From: Echinarachnius parma
Taxonomy: Eukaryota > Echinodermata > Echinoidea > Clypeasteroida > Echinarachniidae
Length of the DNA stretch: 64,000 nucleotides
Direction: 5' to 3'
NCBI GenBank assembly: GCA_037951105.1
Contig: JBAMJV010001848.1
Location: 29,972 to 93,971 of the forward strand
In this document: piece by piece, positions 36,090 through 50,000 of the stretch
Layout: each line of letters opens with the position of its first letter
Numbering within the stretch: the stretch's first letter is position 1
Notes under the pieces: generated by a model
Seen by the model: only the letters and a program-made list of their open reading frames with translations
What the model was told of the DNA's origin: nothing
Databases searched by the model: none
Translations under genes and position numbers: made by a program

Positions 36090-36818
36090 GATATGGTAGG
36101 TTTGTCTTTAAATACGACAAAATTGTGCTCATATTTCACATTGCATTCGTTACTGCTGGAATTTGAACATGAGTGAAGCAGAAGCGATAGTACTTCCTGC
36201 ATAAGTATTTGACAAATCACCCGCTCACGAAAAAATATATATATATTTATCCCTTTCTAGTGAATATAAAACCCAATTTTATCTGCATAATCATAGTGTC
36301 GCAAAGGATTACAAAAATGGAAATAACATTTTCGTAGATATAATATGCGAATATAAATGCTTAATTATCCAGTTATTTATGTAACCCCCAAATGCCTTGA
36401 GAGGCTCTTGTTGATTATATTGGCTTACATATGAGGTTACTTCAAAATAACGTTTTGCTGAGGGGCGTAGCCCCGAAGAAAATAGTACTTTTGAAATCAC
36501 CGAAGGCCATATATTCATATGGTGACTCGAACAAAGGCATGGTTTATGTGTCTTACTCATCAAAACGATACCTTTTTTTTTTTAAAGAACGAAATTATAG
36601 AGCTCATTCACCTATCTAGTTATCTAGATCGCTGATGTCATGGTCCATGAAACATCATGCATCCTAGCCAACTCATTATATCTGATATATCTGATATCTG
36701 ACTACTAAAGAACAATCCAGTCGTCATTATTATTATTTTACTAGTACGTACACCAACAAAATAAATCATAGTTTTCATTTAGAACTTTCCCTAATAATCT
36801 TTATTCACTAACATTGTA

Positions 36819-37196
36819 TTAAAGGTGCACCTGTAAAGTGTCAGATATTGCCCAAAATGACATTTGAGACTTCAATCCTATACCAAAATCATTGTAAGAT
36901 ATGTCCGAATGATATGTGACAGTTTCAGTGAAAAGGAACACTGCTTTCCTGGTTAAAAAAGCGAACATTTGCGTCAGCTTTTTCAACGAATTACAGTATG
37001 AGGTGTATGACCGTTCATTAACGCTTTTGAGCTGAATGATTATCAATGATAGATATCGTCATACTAAAGGGGCATTCGAAAAAATCTAACCCTATTTTAT
37101 TATTCTCTTACCATAAGCAAAACAACAAGGTAGAAGAGAAATGTGGAAGCTCAAATTAATTTTTTAGAGTTTCACACTTTACAGGTGCACCTTTAA
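36819..37196. mobile_element. MITE family 4 (TTAA, 378 bp) just past the collagen-like gene
   Basis: The 23-bp terminal inverted repeats begin TTAAAGGTGCACCTGTAAAG and are perfect; TTAA marks both edges. It lies about 340 bp beyond the collagen-like stop codon and may overlap that gene's 3' end. Confidence 0.85.
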
Positions 37197-37537
37197 TCTA
37201 AACACTTTCGCTTGTCTATTATACACATCATATTAGTATGTGTTGTGCCGACAACACAGCAGATACGTCATATTTACTATGCGCCCCAGGAAGTACAATT
37301 ACGCCATGCACAACATCTCGTGAAACCAAGGAGATAATAATTATATACCTCCTTGGTGAAACTATGTTTGGTAACATATTATGTTCTCTAGACCAATCAG
37401 CAGTGAACACACAATTTTTGATGAGGGATAACAAAATATACACTTTACACAGGAGTTACGATAAACCACCTCTGGACAACTGATGATGTTGAACTAACCA
37501 GCCATGTCCGGATACTATGCTGAGATTATGACGACGG

Positions 37538-38028
37538 CTACATGGTGCACACGGCGCACGTCAGTTCATGGCCATCGACGTACGGTCCAAATGGAAGACC
37601 ACCTCCGACAAGAACACGAGCCTCCACCATGTACAGAAGGGCACCATTTTGGTTTCCCTGCGTGCCTTCTTCGTACTCGAACGCGCGGTCCACGCAGATG
37701 AACTCTGTCCTCTTTTGTGTGTAAGCAGCGGTCATCAGGTAACCTGCGTATTCGACCCGCCAAGCGTCCGACGGGCACACGTTACGCGCAGGAACCATCA
37801 ACACGCTCGGGCGCGTAGCGGGAGCCTTGCACACCGCGCATACGGGCGTGTGATCATGCACGTCACGTATGCGCTGATTGGGTGCCGTGGTTGTCTCGTA
37901 TTCGGAGGAATACAGAAGGCCACGGAGGGCAGAAGTGGAATCAAATTCGTCATAGATCGGAAGGTTGGGAAGACAGAGGTAGTTAGCGCCGCTGCCTGCG
38001 TGAGTGTAATGTGCACCTCCAATAGTTC
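37538..38028 (-). CDS. Collagen-like gene exon 5 (C-terminal Cys-rich domain, stop)
   Basis: The last coding exon has 491 nt and ends in TAG at 37538. It encodes TIGGAHYTHAGSGANYLCLP, then YSSEYETT, a VHDHTPVCAVC segment, NVCPSDAWRVEYAGYLMTA, RTEFICVDRAFEYEEG, NGALLYMVEAR, and PYVDGHELTCAVCTM. The spacing of the paired CAVC motifs and the CPxDWxxEYxGYLM block are what identify the family. Several open frames on the opposite strand here are shadows of this exon. Confidence 0.9.
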
Positions 38029-41000
38029 CTATTATGACCAGAAAATCAAATACTTCAAGCTGTTAAAATGTTCAGTAGAATAAACAAAAAGAGTAGGAAT
38101 ATTAAATAAGCATGTTTGGATTTCCTCAACACGTAACTGTTGCAATAAATTCTTCATCTTTGAATTGCTATAGTATCTTTGTTTATTATTATCATAATGT
38201 TGGAAATGTATACGTAACAAATTCAATGAAATCATAATACTGTTAGATCGAGTGTTTGTTTGTTAACTCTTGAGCACGTTATGTGTAGGGGCAAGTGTAG
38301 CTGTTGTCAGATCAAAGGGAATCATTATTATTTCGTAGCGTCATTAATTTTCAAAGCGATCCGTTAACTAAGTCAAATTCAAACCGAAACTCGCTTAATA
38401 GAGCTTTCACACTTTCTCTTGTACCTTACTGTTCGGCTTAAAGATCTATTTGAGTATTGGCCAAGGTCCACTTTAGCGACTGAAACTATGATCTTATCAT
38501 CAAAACCTGATAGTAAATGACTAAGCATGCTCCAATGAAGATATAAATCGAAATAATACGTTTAAATACGTTTAAATACGAGTAAATTTTGAAGCAAAAT
38601 ATCTGTTCGACTGCAAATTAGTTCACAAGTGTGGCCATCTGGCGCGAGCAGCTACGCCGCTAGCTAACCGGTGTGCACGAGTGGAGAGTATCTGGCGCTA
38701 CTGCAGTTCGTACCCCCTTTTTTGGCACCACTAAAACCAACTAATATTGGTTCGTATCACTCACTGCACTTTTTTTTTGTTATCCCTCGATGGTCTGCTG
38801 TAGTATTTTTGTCAAAATTTGAGCCTTTTTGCCGAGTTAAATCGATGGCTTTGGATGCGTAGCGCGAGTGGATGTATGGTGGCTCTAATTCTGAATCTTA
38901 ATCAATCGCAAGTGGGTGGCCATATTATCGTTTTTATTTAGTTTCAGATATAGAGCCATCATACATCCACTCGAGCTACGGATGTAACCGATACGTCGCG
39001 CGCACGCGCGCACCGCAGGAATACGATACTCTCTCCACTCGCAAGTCACCGGTAGCTAGCGGCGTAGCTGCTCGCGCCCGACTATGGGTACTTCTTGTGA
39101 AGTAGCGCCGAAATCGACTGGCTAACGATAATGAATAAAATATTTTGAAATCAAATTTTACAACTATGCAATCATTCGAAAGGGAATGATTTTCATCTTA
39201 CATGTTTTATTCAATGAACTTTCAAATGGAATCAAAACCAACCAAAACTCCTACAATTCATTGTGAAGGGGCATTTCGGGAAGTACCAATACTAAAGTTT
39301 ACGGGATTTTATTTTGTAAATGTCTCTCTAAAGATATGGTGAAATTTAAGATAAAATTGCAAAGCGTCCATGAACGCTTCCGGTTGTAGTCATATAGTAT
39401 CCGAATGCGGATACTTCGATCATTCACAGTATCCGAATTCGGATACTTTGCGCAAACGATCGGGATAAAATCTGATATCAATTATCACTTAATCATTTCA
39501 CCAAGTTAATAGTTTTCCTTTCCTATGAAAAATTCACACAGTATTCAGAAGCGTCTTACGATTGTATATTATGATTGAAGTCTCAAATATCACATTTGGA
39601 ACACAAATCGTATGAAGTTAATGGATCACTTCAAGCCCATAAGCTTTCCATATTTCAATTACCTGTATAGATAAGCTCAGCACCATCGGCGCACTCAGAT
39701 TTTCCCCAGCGAGTGTAAACAGCGCCACCAGGCGACGAGTCCCCTTGTGGTGGGCTCGGGGTGGCAGGGATAGACGGTTCTGACGGTGACCCAGTGCAGT
39801 TGGTTTGGGCTACATGCAAAAAGTATGACAATACATTTTATTAAATTAATAGTTTATTACGGGGTTTTTTTCTCTCGAATAGATGAGGGCATTCCCACGG
39901 TAATTCGCGTTACACTTTATGGTACACTATAACTACTTCACTCGAACGATGAATGACTCGAACGATGCACAGACTCGAACGATGCAAAGAACTTTTGACC
40001 GATCTCGCTCCTGTGCCAAACATACAAGCTGCTTGAACGCTTTAATCTCAACAGAATTGCGCCTCTCGTTGACAGCCAGCTTAATTAACTGTGAACAAGC
40101 AGGTTTCCGACCAGGAAAATCCACCACGGGACAACTTCTAAACCTGACCCAACACATCAAAGACGGTTTTCAGAACAACCTCATCACCGGTTTAATATTT
40201 GAGGATATATCTGCTGCTAATGACACTGTCCATCACCAAAGGCTACTCACAAAACTTCATGACATAACAGATGACCTCAAACTCACCAGATTCATCCAGA
40301 AGATGATGCAGAACAGACGCTTCTTTGTCGAACTTGATGGACAGAAGAGCAGACGGCGGAAACAGAAAAACGGTCTCCCCCAGGGTGGCGTTCTGGCGCC
40401 AACACTCTACAATATCTACACGGCTGATATCCCATCAACTTTGAACACTCAAAACTTCATCTATGCATATGACACCTGCATTACAGCCCATCATAGTACC
40501 TTCGAAGCTGTTGAACTCCAACTCAACACAGCGCCTGCAAGCCTTTCAAATTACTACAGAGCAATTAAACTACCTACGGGCAAATCCATACAAGACTCAG
40601 GTGTGTGTCTTCCACTTGACGAACAAGCAGGCAAATAGAGAACTGAATCTTGAGTGGAACAATGTGCAGATCAACTACTGTGAGCATCCAGTGTACCTAG
40701 GTGTAAAACTCACCTTATCCCATAAGAAGCACATCGAGAAGACGGTAGGCAAAGTAGAATCTTGACATGCCATAATCGGGAAGCTGGTAACTTTACACTA
40801 CGGCGCTGACCCCAAAACTGTTCAAACTGCAGCTGTTGCCCTCTGCATGTCATCCGCAGCATATGCTTGCCCAGTATGGAGCAGATCAGCCCATGTGAAG
40901 AAGCTTGACACCACACTCAACAACAAATATCGAAAGTTAACAGGCTGCCTGAAACCAACAAGAGTTGAGGAGTTATATCACCTCGCTGGCATCGGATCCC

Positions 41001-44000
41001 CAGATCAAAGACGCGCTAACACCTGCTTCAAGGAAAGGATGAAGCAGACAACAGATGGCAGACACCTGTTATACGGCTACCAACCTCTCCACAGACGCCT
41101 TGTATCACGACACAGCTTCATCGATTCTGACCCACCACCTGAGCAGAATCCTCCACCATCAGCCAAGTCCATACTCATCACAGGACTAAACCTGAAGTGA
41201 CCAGAGTGGCAATGCCTGAACCGAATGCGGACGAGAATGGGACGGTGTAAGGTCAACATGGCAAGATGGGGCTTTGCCCCTGAAGGAGACACTACATGCG
41301 AATGCGGAGAGACTCAGACAATGGACCACATTCTGCAGTGCGGCGGGACGGCTTGCACGGATGACGACCTGTCCCTCGTTAATGAGACGGCCATCACAGC
41401 CATCGAGAGATGGAAAAACTTTATTTAGGAACTGTTTCTGTTATCTTTATCTAATTAAGATGACACGAACGAAAGAACGAACTACTTCACTGTGCTGTAA
41501 CTCCATTATTTTATGGAACTGTAGGCTGATTTTATCACGAAGGATTAAGTAGAATGTGTGCACTTAGACAACACAAACATACAGACAGAGCTACCTTTAG
41601 GTACCTTTGGGGAAGAATCCAGTTCGGTTACTCGCGTTACAAATAAAAGACATGGACAAAATTGAGTAAAACTAGATAGTGAAAACCACCATCTAAAAGG
41701 TAATTCTGGAGAAATGTGCTAATTTTACATTTGTATGTGTCCTATGGGAATAAATTATATGATGCAGAAATATCGGTAGCTCGCGTTATGGTAACTCGCG
41801 TTACAGTTTGTCCGGAGGTGTTGATTCATTACAAAATATACGTTAAAGCACTCAAAAGACTGAAATGTTCATCTGGAAAGATACTGTGATATTCAATCAT
41901 CAAAGTTGGTGCCTTAAATAAGGAAAATGTGGAGTTACATGTATGGTTTCCGTTTCTCCTATAAGGAGACACCTGAGAATTAAGAAAATCATGTGAACTG
42001 AAATATATAATTATAGGATCAAGATTTATGAAAAATCATAAAAAAAAAAAAAAAGATTTAAAATAGAGCCAATTGTTTTTTTTTTTCAGTTCGTCCACCT
42101 TCCCGTGGACATGCCCAACACTAAGAATACTATCATAACGTTAAAGGGGACCACCGGGCTAAGAACAACAGATACTTAAATATTTTGGTATCGTTGTGTG
42201 ATATCAAAATAGATACCCAATAATTTGCAAAGGGTTGTGTAATTCATAAACAATGTAATTAATTACCACCACTTACGGAACCATTATGGCATCATGGTAC
42301 CGTACACGCCAAACGTTTGGGAGTGCGCCAATTAATATATTCACGCGTACGTTTGGAGACATATAGAATCCCGGACGATGCGTTCGCCCCAGACAAAAAG
42401 TAGTATTCGTATGCAGACCCATGGACACATGCTTTAAGTGTGGTGATGTGTTTTCTAAGACATTTTTTTTCTGGAACATATTTGTCTGAACTTGTTTGTG
42501 GAATGGAATACTGAAGATGATACCTTTCATTTATAGAACATTAATTTTGGGTGGTGGTACCCTTTAATGTCCTACGCCCAACGAAGTTAGAGGAGGTTAT
42601 TATGTTCTCGGTCCCGTTTGTGTGTTCGTCACCAGTCTCCTGCGCACAATTTCACAGATATCTCAACCAATTTTGCATAAGAGTTTCGTTTTCATCTAGA
42701 ATAGAACCCATTCAATTGTCAATGTCAAAAGTCAAAGGGCAAGGTCAAGGTCCCGCAAACATCAAAACTCGAGTGTTGGCGGGGGTATGCACTCCCTATA
42801 AAGTGCACTGCGTCTATAGTTATCATTGTGTTTACCTGGTGATGTCAGCGATGCATCCCGACCATCGCGCCCGTCTCTGCCGGGTTGTCCGTTGGGGCCA
42901 GGTGGGCCTGCTGGTCCTGGAGTTCCGGCTGGGCACAAGAAACACTGGCCTGGATAAGAGGTAAGAGAAGAGAAGCCGATATAGTCCAATTGTGGTAGTT
43001 GTGTAGCAATTGTACGACAACCGAGTGTAGCAGGACTGTCGTACGGCACGATAGTTAAAGGGATAATTGAGTTTTGGTAAAGAGAGTACATTTCTGGTCA
43101 AACTGAATTTTAGTTACCAAAACCCCCAAAACCTGCACCATTACATCACAAACTAATAGTTATAACTCCACCATGCTCGAAAGGAATAAAATATTACAAA
43201 TGAGTAAGTAAAAAGCCTGCTATCATTAAAAAAGAGCCGTTAAAACTCAAGAGGGCGAACTAAAAACTCATTGGTTTCAACAATTTGAAATAAGATATTG
43301 TGCATGTGATGTTTCGTTGAAATAGTGATTAGATAGAGAGATAATCAATAACTATTTAAAAACCTAAATTAACCATTTTAAGGACAATCAAGAGACAGTA
43401 AACTATGCATGCTTCCGCTGTGACTTTTCATTTAAACCCGTAATTGAATTTGCAATGCATTGCGGGCGATTAACAAAAAAAGACTATTTGATTCATGCCT
43501 AAGTTAAATATACGTTCTAAAACAGGAAACAGCCTATCAATGTATATATTTGCAAAAATATAAAACGATCAATGCATTGATCGAGGGTTGTATTTGATAT
43601 GCATCCTCGTGCACATGCGTGCAAAATGCTGCCCACGCAGTTTCCCATGCGAACGAGCATAGATGTGGCCGGCGTAGACGGGCCAAACTGGCGGTGAATT
43701 CAGGCCCTATGTTAGCAGCATGCATAAAGGTTTCAACTGATATTTCTGCATTTACTAAGGTTTGGATTCCCACATAAGCCCTTTTTTAATACTATTTCAA
43801 CAATACTGATTAATTAGTTTGGCCAATAAAGATACTTTCGGTAATTTTCCCAATATTGTTATTTCAATTGGCTTTAAATGAAATATCTCGTTAGCATACT
43901 TCATACCTGAATAATTTGGCCCTCCATAGGGTCCGAGGTATCCCGGGTAGGTTGGGAACAGGAAGCCGGAGCCGGAGCCGGCTGCCCCTGACAATGGTGC

Positions 44001-47000
44001 TTCTGTTGGAAGCTCGGGTGGCATATCCACGTCCCGCCGTGATCGACTACCGTCTCGTTCACCGTCACGTGTATCGAGGTCGAGTTTCGCCATAATTGAT
44101 GGATGTTTGGCTACAATGGCCAATGCAGAGAAAGACCGGACGATGTCACTGACGTCGCTCTATAGAGAAATTAAAGTAAGTGGCGGAATATATATTGGCT
44201 AGCTTGAGTGCATATCAAAGTGATTTGTAAACTTCATGAGATATTTTTAAAAGATAATATTTCGGACTGCAATATTATAGAACTCTAACATTATATGATT
44301 TGTGAAAGTTTCATGTAAAGAGAGAAAACTGAATACCTAAAGTGAAATATCTGATGATATAGTGCTGATAAAAACGTGAGATAAATGATAAGAATACTGC
44401 TGTTAAATAAGGGATCCAACACTTACATCAAGCACACAGGTAAACAGAGTTTGTGTAAAGTTTAAAATAGTAACGTTTTAATCAATGCTCTCAACTCGAG
44501 CTCCAGTCCGCGAACCATGTTGCCAAGCAACCCCCACTGAATCCCCAGCCTCACGCATGCGCGTCATATACAAGAGTAAACCCAATATCATGACATCCCC
44601 CTTCTCTTACAAAAGATACGTAAGTAACTGCAACATTCAATATGAAGTAAAATTACTAAAAAACACTCATGTAAATTATAAGTACATCCTTTTGTGATGC
44701 AAGTCAAATGTCAGTTTAACAACACCAAGTTTTAACTATGATGTCATAATACTAATACCATTATAGGAACACATATACATAACTTTTCTAATTCCATAAA
44801 CAAGTCTGTTAACGATTTATAACTATAACATTAACTCCACAAATGTAACATTAATAACAACCATATTGTTGGCAAATCTAATAACTCTCAAAACATGCAG
44901 AGAATATATATAAGACAATACTTTTTAAACATAAATGCCTATCTATTTTCCCCCTATTACAACAAAATAACTTTCTCATATTATCATCAATCGTATAAAG
45001 GCAATATTACATTTTGTGCGTCTATGATGGTTGCCAAAACTATTTATTTATTACCCACGCCGATGAAATCGGCAGGGGGTTATGTAAAGGGTTCCGTATG
45101 TTTGTTTGTTTGTCTGTTTTTTTTTTTTTTTTTTTTTGTTTGTTTGTTTGTGTACAAGATAACTAGAGAACGGGTGAACGGATTTGCACCAAATTTTCAG
45201 GGAATGTTTGGATAGTGACATGGAAGAATCGATTAGATTTTAATGATGATTGGTTGACCCCTGCAAATTCTGTGGAACCTTGAAGTTTGAGTATGTATTT
45301 AATGCACGTGTGTGCCTAAATAATATCTGCACGTTATAGGCGCGGTACGGTAACCTCGCTGAATCCAATCGAGCAGCAACTAACAAGTTTAGTCCAGGTG
45401 TGCATCGCGATCGCGCGCACGGTACCATATGTTATGGTACGGTACTTTCGATTCCGGGTTAATTAATACGGAACGGAATTGAATTGCAACACGCTGATCT
45501 GAACTTTGAAGCGCCAAGAAATTGGTAAGTTTCCGAAAAATACATTTATTTATTTAATAATTATTATTGACCCGACACTAATGTGAAGATGAACAGATGT
45601 TCATTTTTACATATTGAATACATCTAGACTGGTTAGAATCAGGAAAATAGGGGAAAATGGATTGATTATACAAAAGTAAAACAGTGTGCAGTCTCATTGT
45701 CAATAATTTTGTACACTGCCTCGCCATGGGGCTGCCGCGCCGCAAGCAAGCGGCCTACACCCTGGCCTAGGCATTTTCACCAAATCGTGCCTAAAACGCG
45801 CTGGTTAGCCTGCGGTAAGCAAAACAGGGTTGAGGCCGACGAAGGGGTAGAACAGGGCTAATGGGAGGCGTGGGTATGCTGACTTTGTCGGCCTTCTATT
45901 TTTTTTTTACATCTGAAATTACAGATATAATGTTTACTGATAAAATTACAAAATAGCATGTTGCAAAATAGTATGTTTACTGTTTACTAATTTATTTTAT
46001 CATATTTATTTATGTATTTTCTTTAAAAACTAAGCTAAATTGTGTGCACTTCATAACACTGAGCCAGTGAACTTAATAACACTGAACCAGTATGCACTCC
46101 ATAACACTGAACCAGTATGCACTCCATAACACTGTACCAGTGTCAACCTCATAACACTTCATAACACTGAACCAGTGTGAACCTCATAACACTGAGCCAG
46201 TGTGATCCTAATAACACTGAACCAGTGTGAACCTCATAACAGTAACACTGAACCAGTGTGAACCTCATAACAGTAACACTGAACCAGTGTGAACCTTATA
46301 ACACTGAACCAGTGTACACTTCATAACACTGAACCAGTGTGAACCTCATAACACTGAACCAGTGTGAACCTCGAGATCCTCCTTGTCTCCGACACGTCCG
46401 CATCCAGCCTGTGTACCCGCATTGTCACCAGTTTCATTTCACGAGAGCTGGACAATCCTAGTATGGCTGGCCCATTTGCGTCAACAACATAGAATGTGGT
46501 CATCACCCAGTCACCATCCTCAAACTTACATGGTAAACTGACACTTCCGTGTTGGGGTATCTGCGTACCATTGTAGGCCAGTAGAGTCGTCTTCCTCTGT
46601 GCCAGAAAAGACTTGATGGGATGGCCAACTGTACCCATCTGCTCAGGGTATACCTGCTTGAAGATCCTTGTAGGGAGGATGTTCACCTGCGCTCCTGTGT
46701 CAACCTTCACCTTCAGTGTTTGGTTACCAGGCCTGTGGTCAAAAGAAACCTGTAGAGTGGCAAGTAGCTCATCCCTGTTGTCCTCTTTTGCTAAACCATC
46801 AACGTGAAGGTCCTCTGTGGCAGTAATTAGCTCCAGGGATAGGCTGTTAAAACATCATCATTTTCCTGGAAGATAACAGGGTGGATGTCTCGTGTCCTGT
46901 TTTGACCCTCTCCATTGACCCCTTTCCTGGGACGTGGCCACGGAGCTGTCTTCTTCTCGTACGAACTGTTGTCTCTACTGTTGTATGAACTGTTGTCTCT

Positions 47001-50000
47001 ACTGTTGTATGAACTGTTGTCTCTGGTCTGCCTGGTATTTGGGCAGCACTTCCTCCAGTGGCCCTTCTGACCGCAAGCACCGCATGTCGACCGGTATGCT
47101 GGGCATTCTGTAGGCCGATGCTGTGTCCCACAAAATCGACACGCCTTCGCAGTCCTCTGCTCCTGAACAGTATGAATGTCCGCCTGGTCCAGAGATTGAA
47201 GTTGTTTCATATGGTTGGTGCTGGCTTCATGAGCACGTGCAACATCTATTGCCTCCTCTAGTGTCAACTTTGCATCTCTGGAGAGCAACTCTTTCTGTAC
47301 CTCGGGGTACACGAATCCAGCGATGAGTATATCTATCATCCGGTCATCCATGCCGTCATCCTTGGACTGATCTGCATTGTCTCTTGCAGAAAATCTGCAT
47401 TTGGACGCCTTTGCCTTGCACCGTAGAAGAAAGTCATCAACTGATTCCGCAACGTCCTGCCTGAACTTCTGAAATTCCAGGCGGTGGATGCGAACATTTT
47501 CCCGTGGCTGTACTTGGTCAGCGAATAGTGTCCATATTGTCTCTGGATTTGCACACTGCGAATCATCCAGGTTCCATGTGTTGAACATGCGTAGGCCATC
47601 TCGACCTGACCACATAATAATGTAGTTGAACTGCTCTTCCTTTGGGATGTTCTTCACCCTAAACCACATGTTGCTTAATTGTTTAAAATCCTTGAATACC
47701 TGATCCCTGTCCGGACTGTTCCAGTCGAACAGTGGGGTTGGTATTGGTGTAGCCATGGTGTCGGTGAGAAGAACAAATCAGCTGAACCTGCTTAATAATA
47801 GTTAAGTGTGGTTATGTGCCTGTCTTGTCTGTCAAAAACAACAATTACTGTCTGTAGAAACAAAACAGATAAGGTATGTTGACTATACTCAATCTCATTC
47901 AAGACATGTTATAAATGCAACAGTACACAATTAAATTAACCTCATAACAGTACAGGCGTAAATCGAGTACAAGATTATAAATTGAACATAACATTAATGA
48001 CATTGCAAAATACAGTCCACAATCATGTTATCACATGCAATCATAAAAAACTTGTCATATATTTACCAAAAATACAGCAGTGCCTATGAGTAATCGGCAC
48101 CAGTCCTGACACAAGATACAACTTGTTACATGTACCAGAATATTAACGTATGCGACATGTATCAGCTCCGAATAGATCGATAGATCAATGTTCACACTGA
48201 TACTAGCCCTGCTTTGTTACAATCAGTATCAGTTTCAGTCCTCATCCTCGATTTTCAATGTCTAATGTCCATTAATAAACAGTCTCATTGTCTGTATCTT
48301 AAATGCTGTATAATAATCTATCGTTTCATTGGAGCTATAAGTTATAACATTAATTGCATGCTCCAAGTTCAATACTATTTACTAGCTACCTAGAAATTTA
48401 GTCCATGTACAAAGTTCTCAAAGTCATTCACGCTGTTGTCTATCAGCACTCTTTTCTCGCCGTCAAAGTAGATCCAGGTCACCCAGCGCGCTACGTTGAT
48501 CACCCAGTCGGCACGTCTGCAGGTCCTGCGTACCCAGCACGTCACGCCGTGTCGATCACCCGGCACGTCTACGAGCACGATCACGTAGGTCCCGTTCATT
48601 CAGCACGTCACGCCGCGTTGATCACCCGGCACGTCTATACGACCACGTAGCCTGTTCATCCAGAATGCTGCGTTGGTCAACCGTCACTCCATGCAGTAAC
48701 TGCAACACCAGCAATGCAGCAGCTGCCGAAAATTGTCTGATCACAAACATATGACAGTGGCATTAGCATCATACATCCACTGATCATTTCAAATAGTCCT
48801 TGAAAAATTCTCTCCAAATCCGATTCCTATGTTGTAATGTCTTAATATCAGCTTTGTGTTCAATCTTGAGTTAACGATAAAGGCAAAAGCACTTCCAACG
48901 TCATTGCCAGCTTCTTTGTTGAGCCAACACACTTATGAATCCAAAATGATAAGGTAATTCATACTGTCACTGTTCATACCTTTGTTAGCCTTGGCAAAGA
49001 CACTACAAGGGGAAGACTGGACACTGCGCCGGTTTTGTACAGTGATCAATGAAACGCTGAATTTCGTACATGGGGAAGGGCGCTCCTAGCGTTGAGTAAG
49101 TAAACTTCTTGTTGTTTTCGCGCGTAGCCATTGAAAACACAATAGGGAACTGGTAGTGAAGTATCAAATTCCTTCTTATTTTTGCTTTTTTATCGCAAAA
49201 TGTACACCAAATATTAAAAGGAGTTTGTTTCTAAGTTTGTCTGTTTACAGGTGAAAATTTCCAAGAAATATTTAATAGTAGACATGCAGAATCAACATTC
49301 ACGTACAAATTTCTTAATTTGCTTGCTGTTAAAAAAGAACTCATGTACATCATCAGGATTGTTGCTGTTACCTGTGTCATGGTTTGAAATCAAAATAGTA
49401 ACTTTTATTTGAATACCTCTTTTCTCTTTATATGGAATTGTTGTTAACAAGAGTGTCACATCCGAAACACAAGCATTTTGTTAACTGCGGCGCAAAAAAT
49501 CCAAGTCAAGTTAAAGTCATGCAGGAAATCTGGTTCCTCTTTTCACTTTCTTCTCCAAATTCGCAGATTAAAACATAATGTTTACTTCTCATTTTCTATG
49601 CACATTATCCAATTCAGTTCAATTCACATCTAATCTAGATGACAGATCCACTCGACTCACCATAGTCCATACGCGAATACAGTTTTCTGCGTGCCGCGTC
49701 GGTATAGCGCAACCGTCCATAGCGTAGCCCCCGTGTACGTACCGTGATCACGAAAGTGTCGGCGATCTTCACAATCAGCAGTGTTCTCCGCCGTTAAATG
49801 TCACTAAAGACCGACTTTGTCGACCTATGAGGCGAGTTTTCATCCCGCCGCTGCCACCATGTTAAATAAGGGATCCAACACTTACATCAAGCACACAGGT
49901 AAACAGAGTTTGTGTAAAGTTTAAAATAGTAACGTTTTAATCAATGCTCTCAACTCGAGCTCCAGTCCGCGAACCATGTTGCCAAGCAACCCCCACTGAA

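Noticed and set aside
37568-38083. 171-codon plus-strand frame opposite the last collagen-like exon
   Set aside because: The minus strand has the conserved protein family and splice sites; this is its antisense shadow.
46056-46376. Regular repeats that could suggest a CRISPR array
   Set aside because: Units follow each other without unique spacers, vary in length, and lie in a eukaryotic LTR element.
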